A stretch of 64,000 bases of DNA from Ch67 sp964491665 (GTDB taxonomy: Bacteria > Pseudomonadota > Gammaproteobacteria > Pseudomonadales > Ketobacteraceae): assembly GCA_964491665.1 (NCBI GenBank), contig CAZBII010000006.1, positions 3,354-67,353 on the forward strand, given 5' to 3'. Positions within the stretch are counted from its first letter, which is position 1, and every line of letters starts with the position of its first letter. The translations under genes were made by a program, and so were the position numbers. The notes below the pieces were generated by a model. That model was not told where the DNA came from. It did not search any database and saw nothing but the letters and a program-made list of their open reading frames with translations. Shown here in pieces: positions 52,599 through 60,839 of the stretch.

Positions 52599-53207
52599 CT
52601 ATTTTTTCATGCCCAGCGCCGGCAACAGGCGCCGCTCCAGAAACGCCCGCAATTCCTTTTCCGTGCGCTTTCTGCCGCCCTGCATCGTCAGCAGCGACAG
52701 CAGGAAACGCGTGGCCACTTCCGTTATCTCTTCCATTTCCTCTGCCGGCAGATTGGCGTCCGCCAGAATGCTGGCAAACAGCATGGTGCGGATGTCGTTA
52801 CTTTCCGGCACCGTCAGTGCGTAGCTGTTGAGGAAGCCCACCAGACTGTTTTCCTGCAGCAGTGCCAGCACCGGCTCCTTCGGCAGCCGCTTGAGTGAAT
52901 ACAGCATGGCTTCGATGATGCGCTCGGCCGGATTGGTGAACTTGCCCACATGCCTGAGCAGTTCGGAGCTGAAGGTCAGGCCCGACTCCATCAGGGCATA
53001 ACGCACCACTTCATCACGACTGCCGAAATAGCTGTACACGGTGGGCCGCGTGACGCCGGCTTCCTGCGCAATATCGTTCAGCGTGACCTTTTCAATGCCC
53101 CAGCGCTTCACGCAGCTGAGAGCGGCATCCAGAATCCGGCGCTGGGTGTCCGGATTCTGCTTGGCAATCTTCTCGACATTGGATTTTTCGGTTCCGGGCC
53201 TGGTCAT
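52599..53207 (-). CDS. TetR-family regulator of the sterol-like gene cluster
   Basis: This 202-residue protein has a TetR helix-turn-helix at about 22-68 (RRILDAALSCVKRWGIEKVT, then LNDIAQEAGVTRPTVYSYFGSRDEVVRYAL). The C-terminal ligand domain is helical and unassigned. It is divergent from the CYP51 gene, and the 212-base gap between them holds a symmetric array of TTTAC/GTAAA half-sites. Autoregulation plus control of the CYP51 operon by a lipid or sterol ligand is the simplest reading. The GMC gene follows after 112 bases with no clear terminator between, so tetR may head the leftward operon. Confidence 0.9.
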   Translation of the reverse strand: MTRPGTEKSNVEKIAKQNPDTQRRILDAALSCVKRWGIEKVTLNDIAQEAGVTRPTVYSYFGSRDEVVRYALMESGLTFSSELLRHVGKFTNPAERIIEAMLYSLKRLPKEPVLALLQENSLVGFLNSYALTVPESNDIRTMLFASILADANLPAEEMEEITEVATRFLLSLLTMQGGRKRTEKELRAFLERRLLPALGMKK

Positions 53208-53233
53208 GGGTCTCCTGCGCTCTCAGCCGACAC

Positions 53234-53296
53234 TTTACACCTTTACTTAATCTGTAAAACAGAATACTCTCTTTACACTCGAAGTAAATATGTAAA
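53234..53296. promoter_or_regulatory. Operator array: two TTTAC-N7-GTAAA dyads with flanking half-sites
   Basis: Dyad one is TTTAC 53242-53246 and GTAAA 53254-53258. Dyad two is TTTAC 53272-53276 and GTAAA 53284-53288. Both have 7-base spacers and their centres are 30 bases apart. Extra half-sites TTTAC 53234-53238 and GTAAA 53292-53296 each lie 8 bases outside a matching half, so the whole block is symmetric around 53265. It sits between divergent tetR and CYP51 starts and is the obvious TetR target. Confidence 0.75.
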
Positions 53297-53419
53297 GTGG
53301 AAATTTCTTGCAGCGGCCGCTCCCCGGCACAGAAAAGCCCGGCAAAACAGCCTCTATCCGCAGCAGGGAATGCACCGGAACAAAACAGAACAACAAGAAA
53401 GCAGACCCGGAGGGAATCC

Positions 53420-55090
53420 ATGAGCACCGCGCAACCGGTCCAGACACAGACGTTTCCACTGCAAGATCCGCCCCGCCTGAAAGGCGGCCTGCCCCTGCTG
53501 GGTCACATCATTCCGTTCGCCCGCAATCCATTCCAGTTCATGAAGCGCGTGTCCGACAGCGTCGGAGAAATTGCGCAGTTCAGGATTTTCAATCAGCGTA
53601 TGGTGCTGCTCACCGGCGACGAAGCCAGCACGCTGTTCTACCGCTCCAGCGATGAGCAGCTCGATCAGTCTGCTGCCTATAAACTGATGACGCCGATTTT
53701 TGGTGAAGGCATCATTTTCGACGCACCCAACGAGCGCAAGAACCAGCAGCTGAAAATGCTCATGCCGGCGCTGCGCATGGAAGCGATGCGCCACCACTCC
53801 GACAAGATCGTGCAGGAAGTGGCGGACATGATGAAGGAGTGGGGCGACAGCGGCGAAGTGGATCTGGTGGCGGCGATGAAACAGCTCACCATCAACACCG
53901 CCAGTCACTGTCTGCTGGGGCGCGAATTCCGCTATGAACTGACGCATGAATTCGCCGAGATCTATCACGACCTGGAGCGCGGTGTGAACGCGCTGGCCTA
54001 CAGTTTTCCGAACCTGCCGATTCCGGCGTTCCGCAAGCGTGATCGCGCGCGCGAACGGCTGCACCAGCTGGTGGGCGAGATCGTCAAGAAACGGGAAGCG
54101 CAGGCGGAAAAGCCCAACGACATGTTCCAGATGCTGATCGATTCGCGCTATGACGACGGCAGCAAACTCACCACCAACGAAATTACCGGCATGCTGGTGG
54201 GCGCCATTTTCGCTGGCCATCACACCAGTTCCGGCACGGCGGCCTGGGTGCTGCTGGAGCTGCTGAAACATCCGCATCATCTGCGTGCGGTGCGCGAGGA
54301 GCTGGATGACCTGCTGGGTGCTGAAGGTGCCGTCACCTTCCAGTCGCTGCGCGAAGTGCCGAAACTGGAAAATGTACTGAAGGAAGTATTGCGCCTGCAT
54401 CCGCCGCTGATCGTGCTGATGCGGCAGGTGGCGGAACCACTGACCTTCAAGAACTACCGCATCAACGTCGGCGACATGGTGTGGGCCGCGCCGCCAGTAA
54501 CGCATCGCATGTCGCACCTGTTTCCCAACCCGGAAGTGTTTGATCCGGATCGCTACAACGCTGATCGCGCCGAAGACAAGAACCTGATGGCCTACCAGCC
54601 GTTCGGCGGCGGCAAGCACAAATGTTCCGGCAACGCTTTCGCCATGTTCCAGATCAAGGCCATCTTTTCCGTGCTGCTGCGCCAGTATGATTTCGAACTG
54701 GTGAATCCGCCGGCGGATTATGTCGACGATTACGGCGAGATGATCGTGCAGCCAAAATCGCCCTGTCTGGTGCGTTACAAGCGGCGTCCGGCCAGTTCGT
54801 TCACCACCCGCTTCGGCTCGGCTGCGGAGGCAGAAAGTGTCTCCGGCTGTCCGATGCATGCCGCACAACCGGCGGCAGTGAAGAAAATTCCCACCTTCAA
54901 TATCATCATCGATCGCCAGTTGTGCCAGGGCCATTCCATGTGCATGGGCGAGGCACCGGAACTGTTTCAGGTGAACAGCGACAACGAACTCACGCTGCTG
55001 CAGGCAACACCGGACATGGCGCTGCTGGACAAGGCCAAACGCGCCGCGCAGTTCTGTCCCAACCAGGCGATTCGGATCGAAGTCCAGTAA
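53420..55090 (+). CDS. CYP51-like sterol 14-alpha-demethylase fused to a 3Fe-4S ferredoxin
   Basis: The protein has 556 residues from the ATG at 53420 with GGAGGG before it. The P450 domain shows the CYP51-type I-helix AGHHTSSGTAAW (from 265), ExxR at Glu322-Arg325, and the heme loop FGGGKHKCSG with Cys402. After an Ala/Ser linker (about 462-490) comes a ferredoxin with C-x2-H-x2-C (Cys502, His505, Cys508) and CP at 546, the three-Cys pattern of a 3Fe-4S cluster. The same fusion is known in Methylococcus capsulatus CYP51. It should remove the 14-alpha-methyl of sterols with electrons passed from the fused ferredoxin. It leads the rightward operon facing tetR. Confidence 0.9.
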   Translation: MSTAQPVQTQTFPLQDPPRLKGGLPLLGHIIPFARNPFQFMKRVSDSVGEIAQFRIFNQRMVLLTGDEASTLFYRSSDEQLDQSAAYKLMTPIFGEGIIFDAPNERKNQQLKMLMPALRMEAMRHHSDKIVQEVADMMKEWGDSGEVDLVAAMKQLTINTASHCLLGREFRYELTHEFAEIYHDLERGVNALAYSFPNLPIPAFRKRDRARERLHQLVGEIVKKREAQAEKPNDMFQMLIDSRYDDGSKLTTNEITGMLVGAIFAGHHTSSGTAAWVLLELLKHPHHLRAVREELDDLLGAEGAVTFQSLREVPKLENVLKEVLRLHPPLIVLMRQVAEPLTFKNYRINVGDMVWAAPPVTHRMSHLFPNPEVFDPDRYNADRAEDKNLMAYQPFGGGKHKCSGNAFAMFQIKAIFSVLLRQYDFELVNPPADYVDDYGEMIVQPKSPCLVRYKRRPASSFTTRFGSAAEAESVSGCPMHAAQPAAVKKIPTFNIIIDRQLCQGHSMCMGEAPELFQVNSDNELTLLQATPDMALLDKAKRAAQFCPNQAIRIEVQ

Positions 55091-55112
55091 CAGCATCCAG
55101 CGGGGAAACGGC

Positions 55113-55955
55113 ATGAAAGCGAACAGCAACGTACTGGCGGGCCAGCCGGTTCTGGATCAGAAGGCCTACTGGTTTTCGCCCAATCCCGATCGCGCCTGGG
55201 CGGAAAAATTCTTTCTCTGGTACAGCCCGGTGTGGATGGCGCTGATGGGATTGATGATGGTGACCGGCTGGGTCAACGTGTTCAGCGATGCGGGGCTGCT
55301 GCTGCATTCCGTGCTGGTCGCGGGTCCGCTGCTGGTGATTCCGGCGCTGCTGCACCGTCGCTTCAGCCCCGGCGTGCACTGGCGCGACAGCTACTGGTTC
55401 AAGGCGAACCTGTATATCGGCTCGTTCGGATTTTTCGGCAATTACTTCGGCTCGGAATATTTTTTTGATGTGCTCGGCATGGTGTACAACATGCCCAATG
55501 CCACCACGACACTCGACGCCAGCCTGCTGGGCAGTGGCCAGCAGAAGGTGCCGGTGATCATGTATCTCTATACCCACGCCTATTTCATGACGTATCACAC
55601 CACGGCGATTGTCGTGCTGCGGCGCATCATGAGCAGCGGGCTGCCGCTGGCGAAACTGCTGTTTCTGCCGATTGCCGCCGGCGTGGGTTACTGCTGGGCC
55701 TGGATGGAAACCAAGGCCATGGCCAATCCGCTGATGCAGACCACGTTCTACTACGAAAAGATGGATCTGATGCTGGCGTACGGTTCACTGGTGTATTCGG
55801 TGTATTTCATTGCCAGTTTTCCCATCTTTTATTTCCTCGACGAAAATGCGCGCGCGAAATGGGATTTTCTCAAGGTGAATGCGGCAGCACTCAGTGCCAG
55901 CATGCTGACGTTTTACCTGCTGGATGCCTGCACCCAGCTCATCGGCCGGCTCTGA
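55113..55955 (+). CDS. Cycloeucalenol cycloisomerase-like membrane protein
   Basis: The protein has 280 residues, the length of plant CPI1, with about six to seven membrane helices. Similarity to the plant enzyme is clear by eye: WFSPNPDRAWAEKFFLWYSPVW (plant APNPSKRWGEMFFLFYTPFW), then DSYWFKANLYIGSFGFFGNYF, YFFDVLGMVYNMP and a late YSVYFIASFPIFYFLDE. The plant enzyme opens the 9-beta,19-cyclopropane ring of 4-alpha-methyl sterols made from cycloartenol. It starts 22 bases after the CYP51 fusion gene, which in plants is the next step of the pathway. Assignment to the family is strong; the bacterial substrate is unproven. Confidence 0.85.
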   Translation: MKANSNVLAGQPVLDQKAYWFSPNPDRAWAEKFFLWYSPVWMALMGLMMVTGWVNVFSDAGLLLHSVLVAGPLLVIPALLHRRFSPGVHWRDSYWFKANLYIGSFGFFGNYFGSEYFFDVLGMVYNMPNATTTLDASLLGSGQQKVPVIMYLYTHAYFMTYHTTAIVVLRRIMSSGLPLAKLLFLPIAAGVGYCWAWMETKAMANPLMQTTFYYEKMDLMLAYGSLVYSVYFIASFPIFYFLDENARAKWDFLKVNAAALSASMLTFYLLDACTQLIGRL

Positions 55956-56050
55956 TTCGGCTTGCACATTGCGACCCAAGAGAGATCCGGACTGTTGTGG
56001 CTGTCTGAAATGACAGGTGTTTTGTCCTGTGCACCCCTTCCGCGCCGCGC

Positions 56051-56078
56051 TTGCCATGCCCTAAGGTTGCGGGATAAT
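56051..56078 (+). promoter_or_regulatory. Candidate sigma-70 promoter for the downstream SDR gene
   Basis: TTGCCA (56051-56056) and GATAAT (56073-56078) are spaced by 16 bases, 35 bases before the ATG at 56113. This suggests that the SDR gene can be transcribed apart from the CYP51 operon. The 157-base gap has no terminator-like hairpin that I could see. Confidence 0.5.
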
Positions 56079-56112
56079 CAGGACAGGCTTTTCACTTCAG
56101 ACAGGTAACGAC

Positions 56113-56964
56113 ATGAAGACACTGGCAAACAAGGTGGTGGCGCTGACCGGCGCCTCCTCGGGCATCGGCCGCGCGCTGGCACTGCAGCTGGCAAAACACG
56201 GCAGTCATCTGGCGCTGGCGGACGTGAACGAAAAAGGTCTGGCGGAAACCGTGGCACTGTTACCCGCCGGCAGCAAGGCAACCACGCACCTGGTGGACGT
56301 GGCCAGCCGCGAGCAGGTTTACCAGTGGGCGGAAGATGTGGTGAAAGCCCACGGCGGCGTGGACGTCGTCATCAACAATGCCGGCGTCGCATCCCACTGC
56401 ACGGTGGAAGACATCGGCTACGACGATTTCAACTGGGTGTTCGACATCGTCTTCTACGGCGTGCTGTACGGCACCAAGGCGTTTCTGCCGCATCTGCGCC
56501 AGCGTCCCGAGAGCCACATCGTCAACATCTCCAGCGTCAACGGCTTCTTTCCGTTTCCCGGCAACGGCCCGTACAACTGCGCCAAGCACGCCGTGAAAGC
56601 GCTGAACCAGACGCTGATCCAGGAACTGCACGGCAGCAGCATCCACATCACGTCGGTGCACCCCGGCGGCATCAAGACCAACATCGTGCGCAACAGCCGC
56701 ATCATCAAGCCGCTGGAAACCGGCATGACCAAGGATCGCTTCGCCGCCCGTTTCGACAAGATTGCCGGCACTACGGCGGAGGACGCCGCCACCATCATCA
56801 TCAACGGAATCCTGCGCAACAAGCAGCGCCTGCTGGTGGGCAAGGATGCCTACGTGCTCGATGCACTCACGCGAATCTTCCCGCAGGGTTTTTCCAATGT
56901 GGTGGGGCGGGTGATGATGCGCGGCGCCACGCCGGCAGGCGGCAAAAACGGTTCTGCACGCTGA
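56113..56964 (+). CDS. Classical SDR oxidoreductase
   Basis: This 283-residue classical short-chain dehydrogenase has TGASSGIG (12-19), NNAG near residue 92, the catalytic NISSVNG Ser and YNCAK (Tyr and Lys), and the HPGGIKTN loop. Asp in LALADVNEK after the second strand favours NAD(H). It follows the cycloisomerase gene by 157 bases and probably has its own promoter. It could be a 3-ketosteroid reductase or a hydroxysteroid dehydrogenase, given the neighbours, but this SDR class is broad. A strong bidirectional terminator follows. Confidence 0.88.
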   Translation: MKTLANKVVALTGASSGIGRALALQLAKHGSHLALADVNEKGLAETVALLPAGSKATTHLVDVASREQVYQWAEDVVKAHGGVDVVINNAGVASHCTVEDIGYDDFNWVFDIVFYGVLYGTKAFLPHLRQRPESHIVNISSVNGFFPFPGNGPYNCAKHAVKALNQTLIQELHGSSIHITSVHPGGIKTNIVRNSRIIKPLETGMTKDRFAARFDKIAGTTAEDAATIIINGILRNKQRLLVGKDAYVLDALTRIFPQGFSNVVGRVMMRGATPAGGKNGSAR

Positions 56965-56988
56965 GTACTTTTTCCAGCGCACAAAAAA

Positions 56989-57027
56989 ACGGGGCCGACT
57001 TCCACACACAAGTGAAGTCGGCCCCGT
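56989..57027. terminator. Bidirectional intrinsic terminator between SDR and glmS
   Basis: ACGGGGCCGACTTC (56989-57002) and GAAGTCGGCCCCGT (57014-57027) form a perfect 14-bp stem with an 11-base loop. It is flanked by seven As on the left and Ts on the right, so it serves both the SDR gene (+) and glmS (-). Confidence 0.92.
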
Positions 57028-57057
57028 TTTGAGCGGAGCGCGGGCGAAGGAGCAGTC

Positions 57058-58884
57058 TTATTCGACCGTCACGCTCTTCGCCAGATTGCGCGGCTGATCC
57101 ACGTCGGTGCCCTTGATGATCGCCACGTGGTAGCTCAGCAGCTGCAGCGGAATGGTGTACACGATGGCCGCCAGTTCCGGCGCCACTTTCGGCACATCCA
57201 GCACATGCACGTCCTTCTGTTTTTCCACGCCGGCTTCGGCGTCCTGGAAGATGAACAGCTCGCCACCGCGCGCGCGCACTTCCTGCAGGTTGGATTTCAG
57301 CTTTTCCAGCAGCGAATCCGAAGGCGCCACCGTCACCACCGGCATGTCCGCATCCACCAGCGCCAGCGGACCGTGTTTCAGTTCGCCGGCCGGATAGGCT
57401 TCCGCGTGAATGTAGGAAATTTCCTTCAGCTTGAGCGCGCCTTCCAGCGCCACCGGATACTGGATGCCACGGCCGAGAAACAGCGCGTGATTCTTTTCGG
57501 CAAACAGTTCCGCCATCTGCTCGATCGGTTTGTTCAGGCGCAGCGCTGACTGGATCACGTCCGGCAGCTGTTGCAGGCCCTGCAGCAGACGTTTTTCTTC
57601 CGCCTCGCTGATCGCATGGAACTTGCCGACGCCCACCACCAGCAGGTAGAGCGCAGTCAGCTGCGTGGTGAACGCCTTGGTGGACGCCACGCCGATTTCC
57701 GGACCGGCCTTGGTCATGAACGCCATAGCCGATTCGCGCACCAGGGAACTGGTGGGCACGTTGCACACGGTCAGTGTCGACAGATAGCCCTTGGCATCGC
57801 GCAGCGCCGCCAGTGTGTCGGCAGTTTCGCCGGACTGCGAAATGGTGACGAACAGCGTGTTGGGACGCACCACGGTTTTGCGATAGCGGAATTCGCTGGC
57901 CACTTCCACGTTGCACTGCACGCCGGCAATGCCTTCAAACCAGTATTTCGCCACCAGACCGGCATGATACGAAGTACCACACGCCACGATCTGCACGGCT
58001 TCGATTTTCGGGAACACGTTTTTCGCATCGGGGCCGAAGATGTCGACATTCAGGCCTTCCACACTGGTGCGCCCTTCCAGCGTCGCGCGGATCGCGGTGG
58101 GCTGCTCGAAGATTTCCTTCAGCATGAAGTGGCGGTACTCGCCCTTGTCGGCGGAGCTGTCGCCACCGATGTACTGCTTGATGCCGCGCTCGGCGGGACG
58201 GCCTGCGCTGTCCTCGATGCGGATGTGTTCGCGGGAAATATCGGCGATGTCGCCTTCTTCCAGAAAGATGAAACGGGTGGTCACCGGCAGCAGCGCCAGC
58301 TGATCGGAGGCAATGAAGTTCTCCCCCAGACCCACACCCAGCACCAGCGGGCTGCCTTCACGCGCCGCGATCAGGCGGTTGGGCTCCTTGCCGGACATCA
58401 CACCCAGCGCATAGGCTCCGCGCAGTTTGGCGGTGGTGGCTCTCACGGCGCCCATCAGGTCCATGCCCTTGGTGAGCTGCTGGTGAATCAGGTGCGCGAC
58501 GACTTCGGTGTCGGTTTCCGATGTGAATACATAGCCGTCTTTCTGCAGGGACGCACGCAGTTCCTCGTGGTTCTCGATGATGCCGTTGTGCACGACGGCT
58601 ACGTCCGGGCCGGACATGTGCGGGTGGGCATTGCGCTCGGCCGGCACACCGTGGGTGGCCCAGCGGGTGTGGGCGATGCCGATGGTGCCCTGACCCTGGC
58701 TGTCCTTCACCGCCGCTTCCAGTTCGCGCACCTTGCCGATGCGGCGAATCCGGTCCACCGGCTGTCCCGGGCTGAAACGGGCAATACCGGCGGAGTCATA
58801 GCCGCGGTATTCCAGACGCTTGAGGCCTTCCAGCAGGATGGGGGTTACATCACGGGTTGAAACTGCACCAACGATTCCGCACAT
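57058..58884 (-). CDS. glmS: Glutamine-fructose-6-phosphate aminotransferase (isomerizing)
   Basis: This 608-residue protein has the full GlmS length. The N-terminal glutaminase domain opens MCGIVGAV with the nucleophile Cys2; RWATHG, GIIENHEELR and FTSETDTEV are conserved. Two SIS sugar-isomerase domains follow (CGTSYHAGLVAKYWFE, then SQSGETADTLAALR and IASTKAFTTQ-like VASTKAFTTQLTAL), ending LAKSVTVE. It makes glucosamine-6-phosphate, the first step to UDP-GlcNAc for cell wall and lipopolysaccharide. It lies 18 bases after glmU, so the two are one unit. Confidence 0.98.
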   Translation of the reverse strand: MCGIVGAVSTRDVTPILLEGLKRLEYRGYDSAGIARFSPGQPVDRIRRIGKVRELEAAVKDSQGQGTIGIAHTRWATHGVPAERNAHPHMSGPDVAVVHNGIIENHEELRASLQKDGYVFTSETDTEVVAHLIHQQLTKGMDLMGAVRATTAKLRGAYALGVMSGKEPNRLIAAREGSPLVLGVGLGENFIASDQLALLPVTTRFIFLEEGDIADISREHIRIEDSAGRPAERGIKQYIGGDSSADKGEYRHFMLKEIFEQPTAIRATLEGRTSVEGLNVDIFGPDAKNVFPKIEAVQIVACGTSYHAGLVAKYWFEGIAGVQCNVEVASEFRYRKTVVRPNTLFVTISQSGETADTLAALRDAKGYLSTLTVCNVPTSSLVRESAMAFMTKAGPEIGVASTKAFTTQLTALYLLVVGVGKFHAISEAEEKRLLQGLQQLPDVIQSALRLNKPIEQMAELFAEKNHALFLGRGIQYPVALEGALKLKEISYIHAEAYPAGELKHGPLALVDADMPVVTVAPSDSLLEKLKSNLQEVRARGGELFIFQDAEAGVEKQKDVHVLDVPKVAPELAAIVYTIPLQLLSYHVAIIKGTDVDQPRNLAKSVTVE

Positions 58885-58902
58885 GAAATTCAGTCCTTGG
58901 GT

Positions 58903-60279
58903 TCACTTGTTCTTGGTCGGCCGTTTCCAGCCATCCACGGTGATCTGCTTGGCGCGGGTCACCGTCAGCGTATGTTCTTTGGCCTGCTTGGTAATGGTAG
59001 ACCCGGCGCCAATAGTTGCACCGGCGCCAATCTCCACCGGCGCCACCAGCGAACTGTTGGAACCGATGAAAGCGCCGTCGCCGATGACGGTCTTGTGCTT
59101 GTTGGCGCCATCGTAGTTGCAGGTGATGGTGCCAGCGCCCACATTCACTTTCTCGCCGATCACCGCGTCGCCCAGATAGGTCAGGTGGTTGGCCTTGCTG
59201 TCCCTGCCCAGCACGGTGTTCTTGGTCTCGACGAAGTTGCCGATCTTGGCGTGGTCCTTCATTTCCGTGCCGGGACGCAGGCGGGCGAACGGGCCGATTT
59301 CGCAGTCGGCGCCCACCACGGCATTCTCAAGAATGCTGTTGGGCTTCACAACGGAATTGTCACCAATCCGGCTGTTGATAATGACGCAATTGGCGCCGAT
59401 CTCGACGTTCCTGCCCAGCTGGACGTCGCCTTCAAAAATGCAGTTAACGTCGATGCAGCAATCCTGGCCAACGCTGACACTGCCGCGAATATCGATGCGG
59501 GCGGGATCGATCAGGGTGGCACCTGCCACCATCAGTTCATCGGCCAGCTGCAGCTGGTACAGACGCTCCAGCCGCGCCAGCTGGCGCTTGTCGTTGACGC
59601 CTTCCACTTCAATCGGGTTTTCCACCAGACAGCCGATTACCGGCACATCGTGATCGTTGGCCAGCTTCACCACATCGGTCAGGTAGAACTCGCCCTGGGC
59701 ATTGTTATTGGTGATCTTGGGCAACCAGGCCTGGAAGTCCAGAGTATCGGCCAGCATGATGCCGGTATTCACTTCGGTGATCTTGCGGATCTCGTCGCCG
59801 GCATCCTTCTCCTCGACGATTTCCCGCACCGCGCCACTGTGATCGCGGATGATGCGGCCGTAACCCTTGGGATTGGGCAACTTTACCGTGAGGACGCCGC
59901 ACTGACCGGGCGACACGGTGTTGAGGAAACGGGTCAGGGTGTCCTCGCCGGTGAGCGGCACGTCGCCATACAGCACCAGGGTACGGGTGTTGTCCTGCAG
60001 TTGCGGCAGCGCCTGCTTCACGGCGTGGCCAGTGCCCAGCTGCTCGCGCTGTTCGACCCACACGATGGGTGCGTCCGGAAACTCGCGGCTGACCGTTTCC
60101 CGCACCTGGTCACCGCCGTGGCCATACACCACGATGACGCGGGTGGCCTTCAGTTGCAGGCTGGTGCGCAGTACATGGGACAGAAGGGGCTTTTGCGCCA
60201 GGGGTTGCAGCACTTTGGGCAGGCGGGATTTCATGCGGGTGCCTTTACCCGCCGCGAGAATGACGACGTTCAGATCCAT
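58903..60279 (-). CDS. glmU: Bifunctional UDP-GlcNAc pyrophosphorylase/glucosamine-1-phosphate acetyltransferase
   Basis: The protein has 458 residues. The nucleotidyltransferase motif LAAGKGTRM (8-16) and Lys in LPKVLQPL mark the N-domain. The C-terminal left-handed beta-helix holds isoleucine-patch hexapeptides and the acetyltransferase segment NVGAGTITCNYDGANKHKT. It converts glucosamine-1-phosphate to UDP-GlcNAc in two steps. It lies upstream of glmS in the same direction and after an intrinsic terminator that closes the atp operon. Confidence 0.98.
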   Translation of the reverse strand: MDLNVVILAAGKGTRMKSRLPKVLQPLAQKPLLSHVLRTSLQLKATRVIVVYGHGGDQVRETVSREFPDAPIVWVEQREQLGTGHAVKQALPQLQDNTRTLVLYGDVPLTGEDTLTRFLNTVSPGQCGVLTVKLPNPKGYGRIIRDHSGAVREIVEEKDAGDEIRKITEVNTGIMLADTLDFQAWLPKITNNNAQGEFYLTDVVKLANDHDVPVIGCLVENPIEVEGVNDKRQLARLERLYQLQLADELMVAGATLIDPARIDIRGSVSVGQDCCIDVNCIFEGDVQLGRNVEIGANCVIINSRIGDNSVVKPNSILENAVVGADCEIGPFARLRPGTEMKDHAKIGNFVETKNTVLGRDSKANHLTYLGDAVIGEKVNVGAGTITCNYDGANKHKTVIGDGAFIGSNSSLVAPVEIGAGATIGAGSTITKQAKEHTLTVTRAKQITVDGWKRPTKNK

Positions 60280-60318
60280 GGAGGAGGAATCCTGTATCGG
60301 GTCCGGTTAATCCAATAA

Positions 60319-60345
60319 AAAAAGGGTAGCTGGGCTACCCTTTTT
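60319..60345 (-). terminator. Intrinsic terminator of the atp operon
   Basis: AAAAAGGGTAGC (60319-60330) and GCTACCCTTTTT (60334-60345) form a perfect stem including the A/T tracts with a 3-base loop. On the - strand it follows atpC and precedes glmU by about 40 bases. The A and T tracts on both sides allow function in either direction. Confidence 0.9.
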
Positions 60346-60380
60346 AACACGCTTTGGTGATTGTTTCACGACGGGCGATC

Positions 60381-60806
60381 TTACTTGCCCATCTTCTTGC
60401 GCAGCTGCTGGATGGTCCGCAGCTGGGCCATTGCTTCGGCCAGCTGCACCGAGGCAACAGAGTAGTCGATCTCGGACGACTGGTTGTTCAGATGACGACG
60501 GGCTTCCTCGGCAGCCTGCTCGGCGGCCGCTTCATCCACGTCATCGGCGCGTACGGCTGTATCGGCCAGTACGGTGATCACCTTGGGCTGAACTTCCAGC
60601 ATGCCGCCGGAAACGTAAAACACTTCTTCCTCGCCGCCCTGCTTGACCACCCGGATCGGACCCGGGTTCAGCTGGGTCAGCAGCGGGGCGTGACCAAAGG
60701 CTACGCCCAGATCACCCAGCTTGCCGTGCGCGACCAGCAGCTCCACCAGACCCGAGAAGATCTGGCGTTCGGCGCTCACGATATCACAATGTACTGTCAT
60801 GGCCAT
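60381..60806 (-). CDS. atpC: ATP synthase F1 epsilon subunit
   Basis: This 141-residue protein has the epsilon N-terminal beta-sandwich (MAMTVHCDIVSAERQIFSG, then LGVAFGHAPLLTQLNPGPIRV and VSGGMLEVQPKVITVLADTA) and the C-terminal helical hairpin with EEARRHLNNQ. It couples F1 rotation and can inhibit ATP hydrolysis. It is 33 bases after atpD. Confidence 0.97.
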   Translation of the reverse strand: MAMTVHCDIVSAERQIFSGLVELLVAHGKLGDLGVAFGHAPLLTQLNPGPIRVVKQGGEEEVFYVSGGMLEVQPKVITVLADTAVRADDVDEAAAEQAAEEARRHLNNQSSEIDYSVASVQLAEAMAQLRTIQQLRKKMGK

Positions 60807-60839
60807 GATTCAGCTCCCCTTCAGGGATAATCTTCAGGG

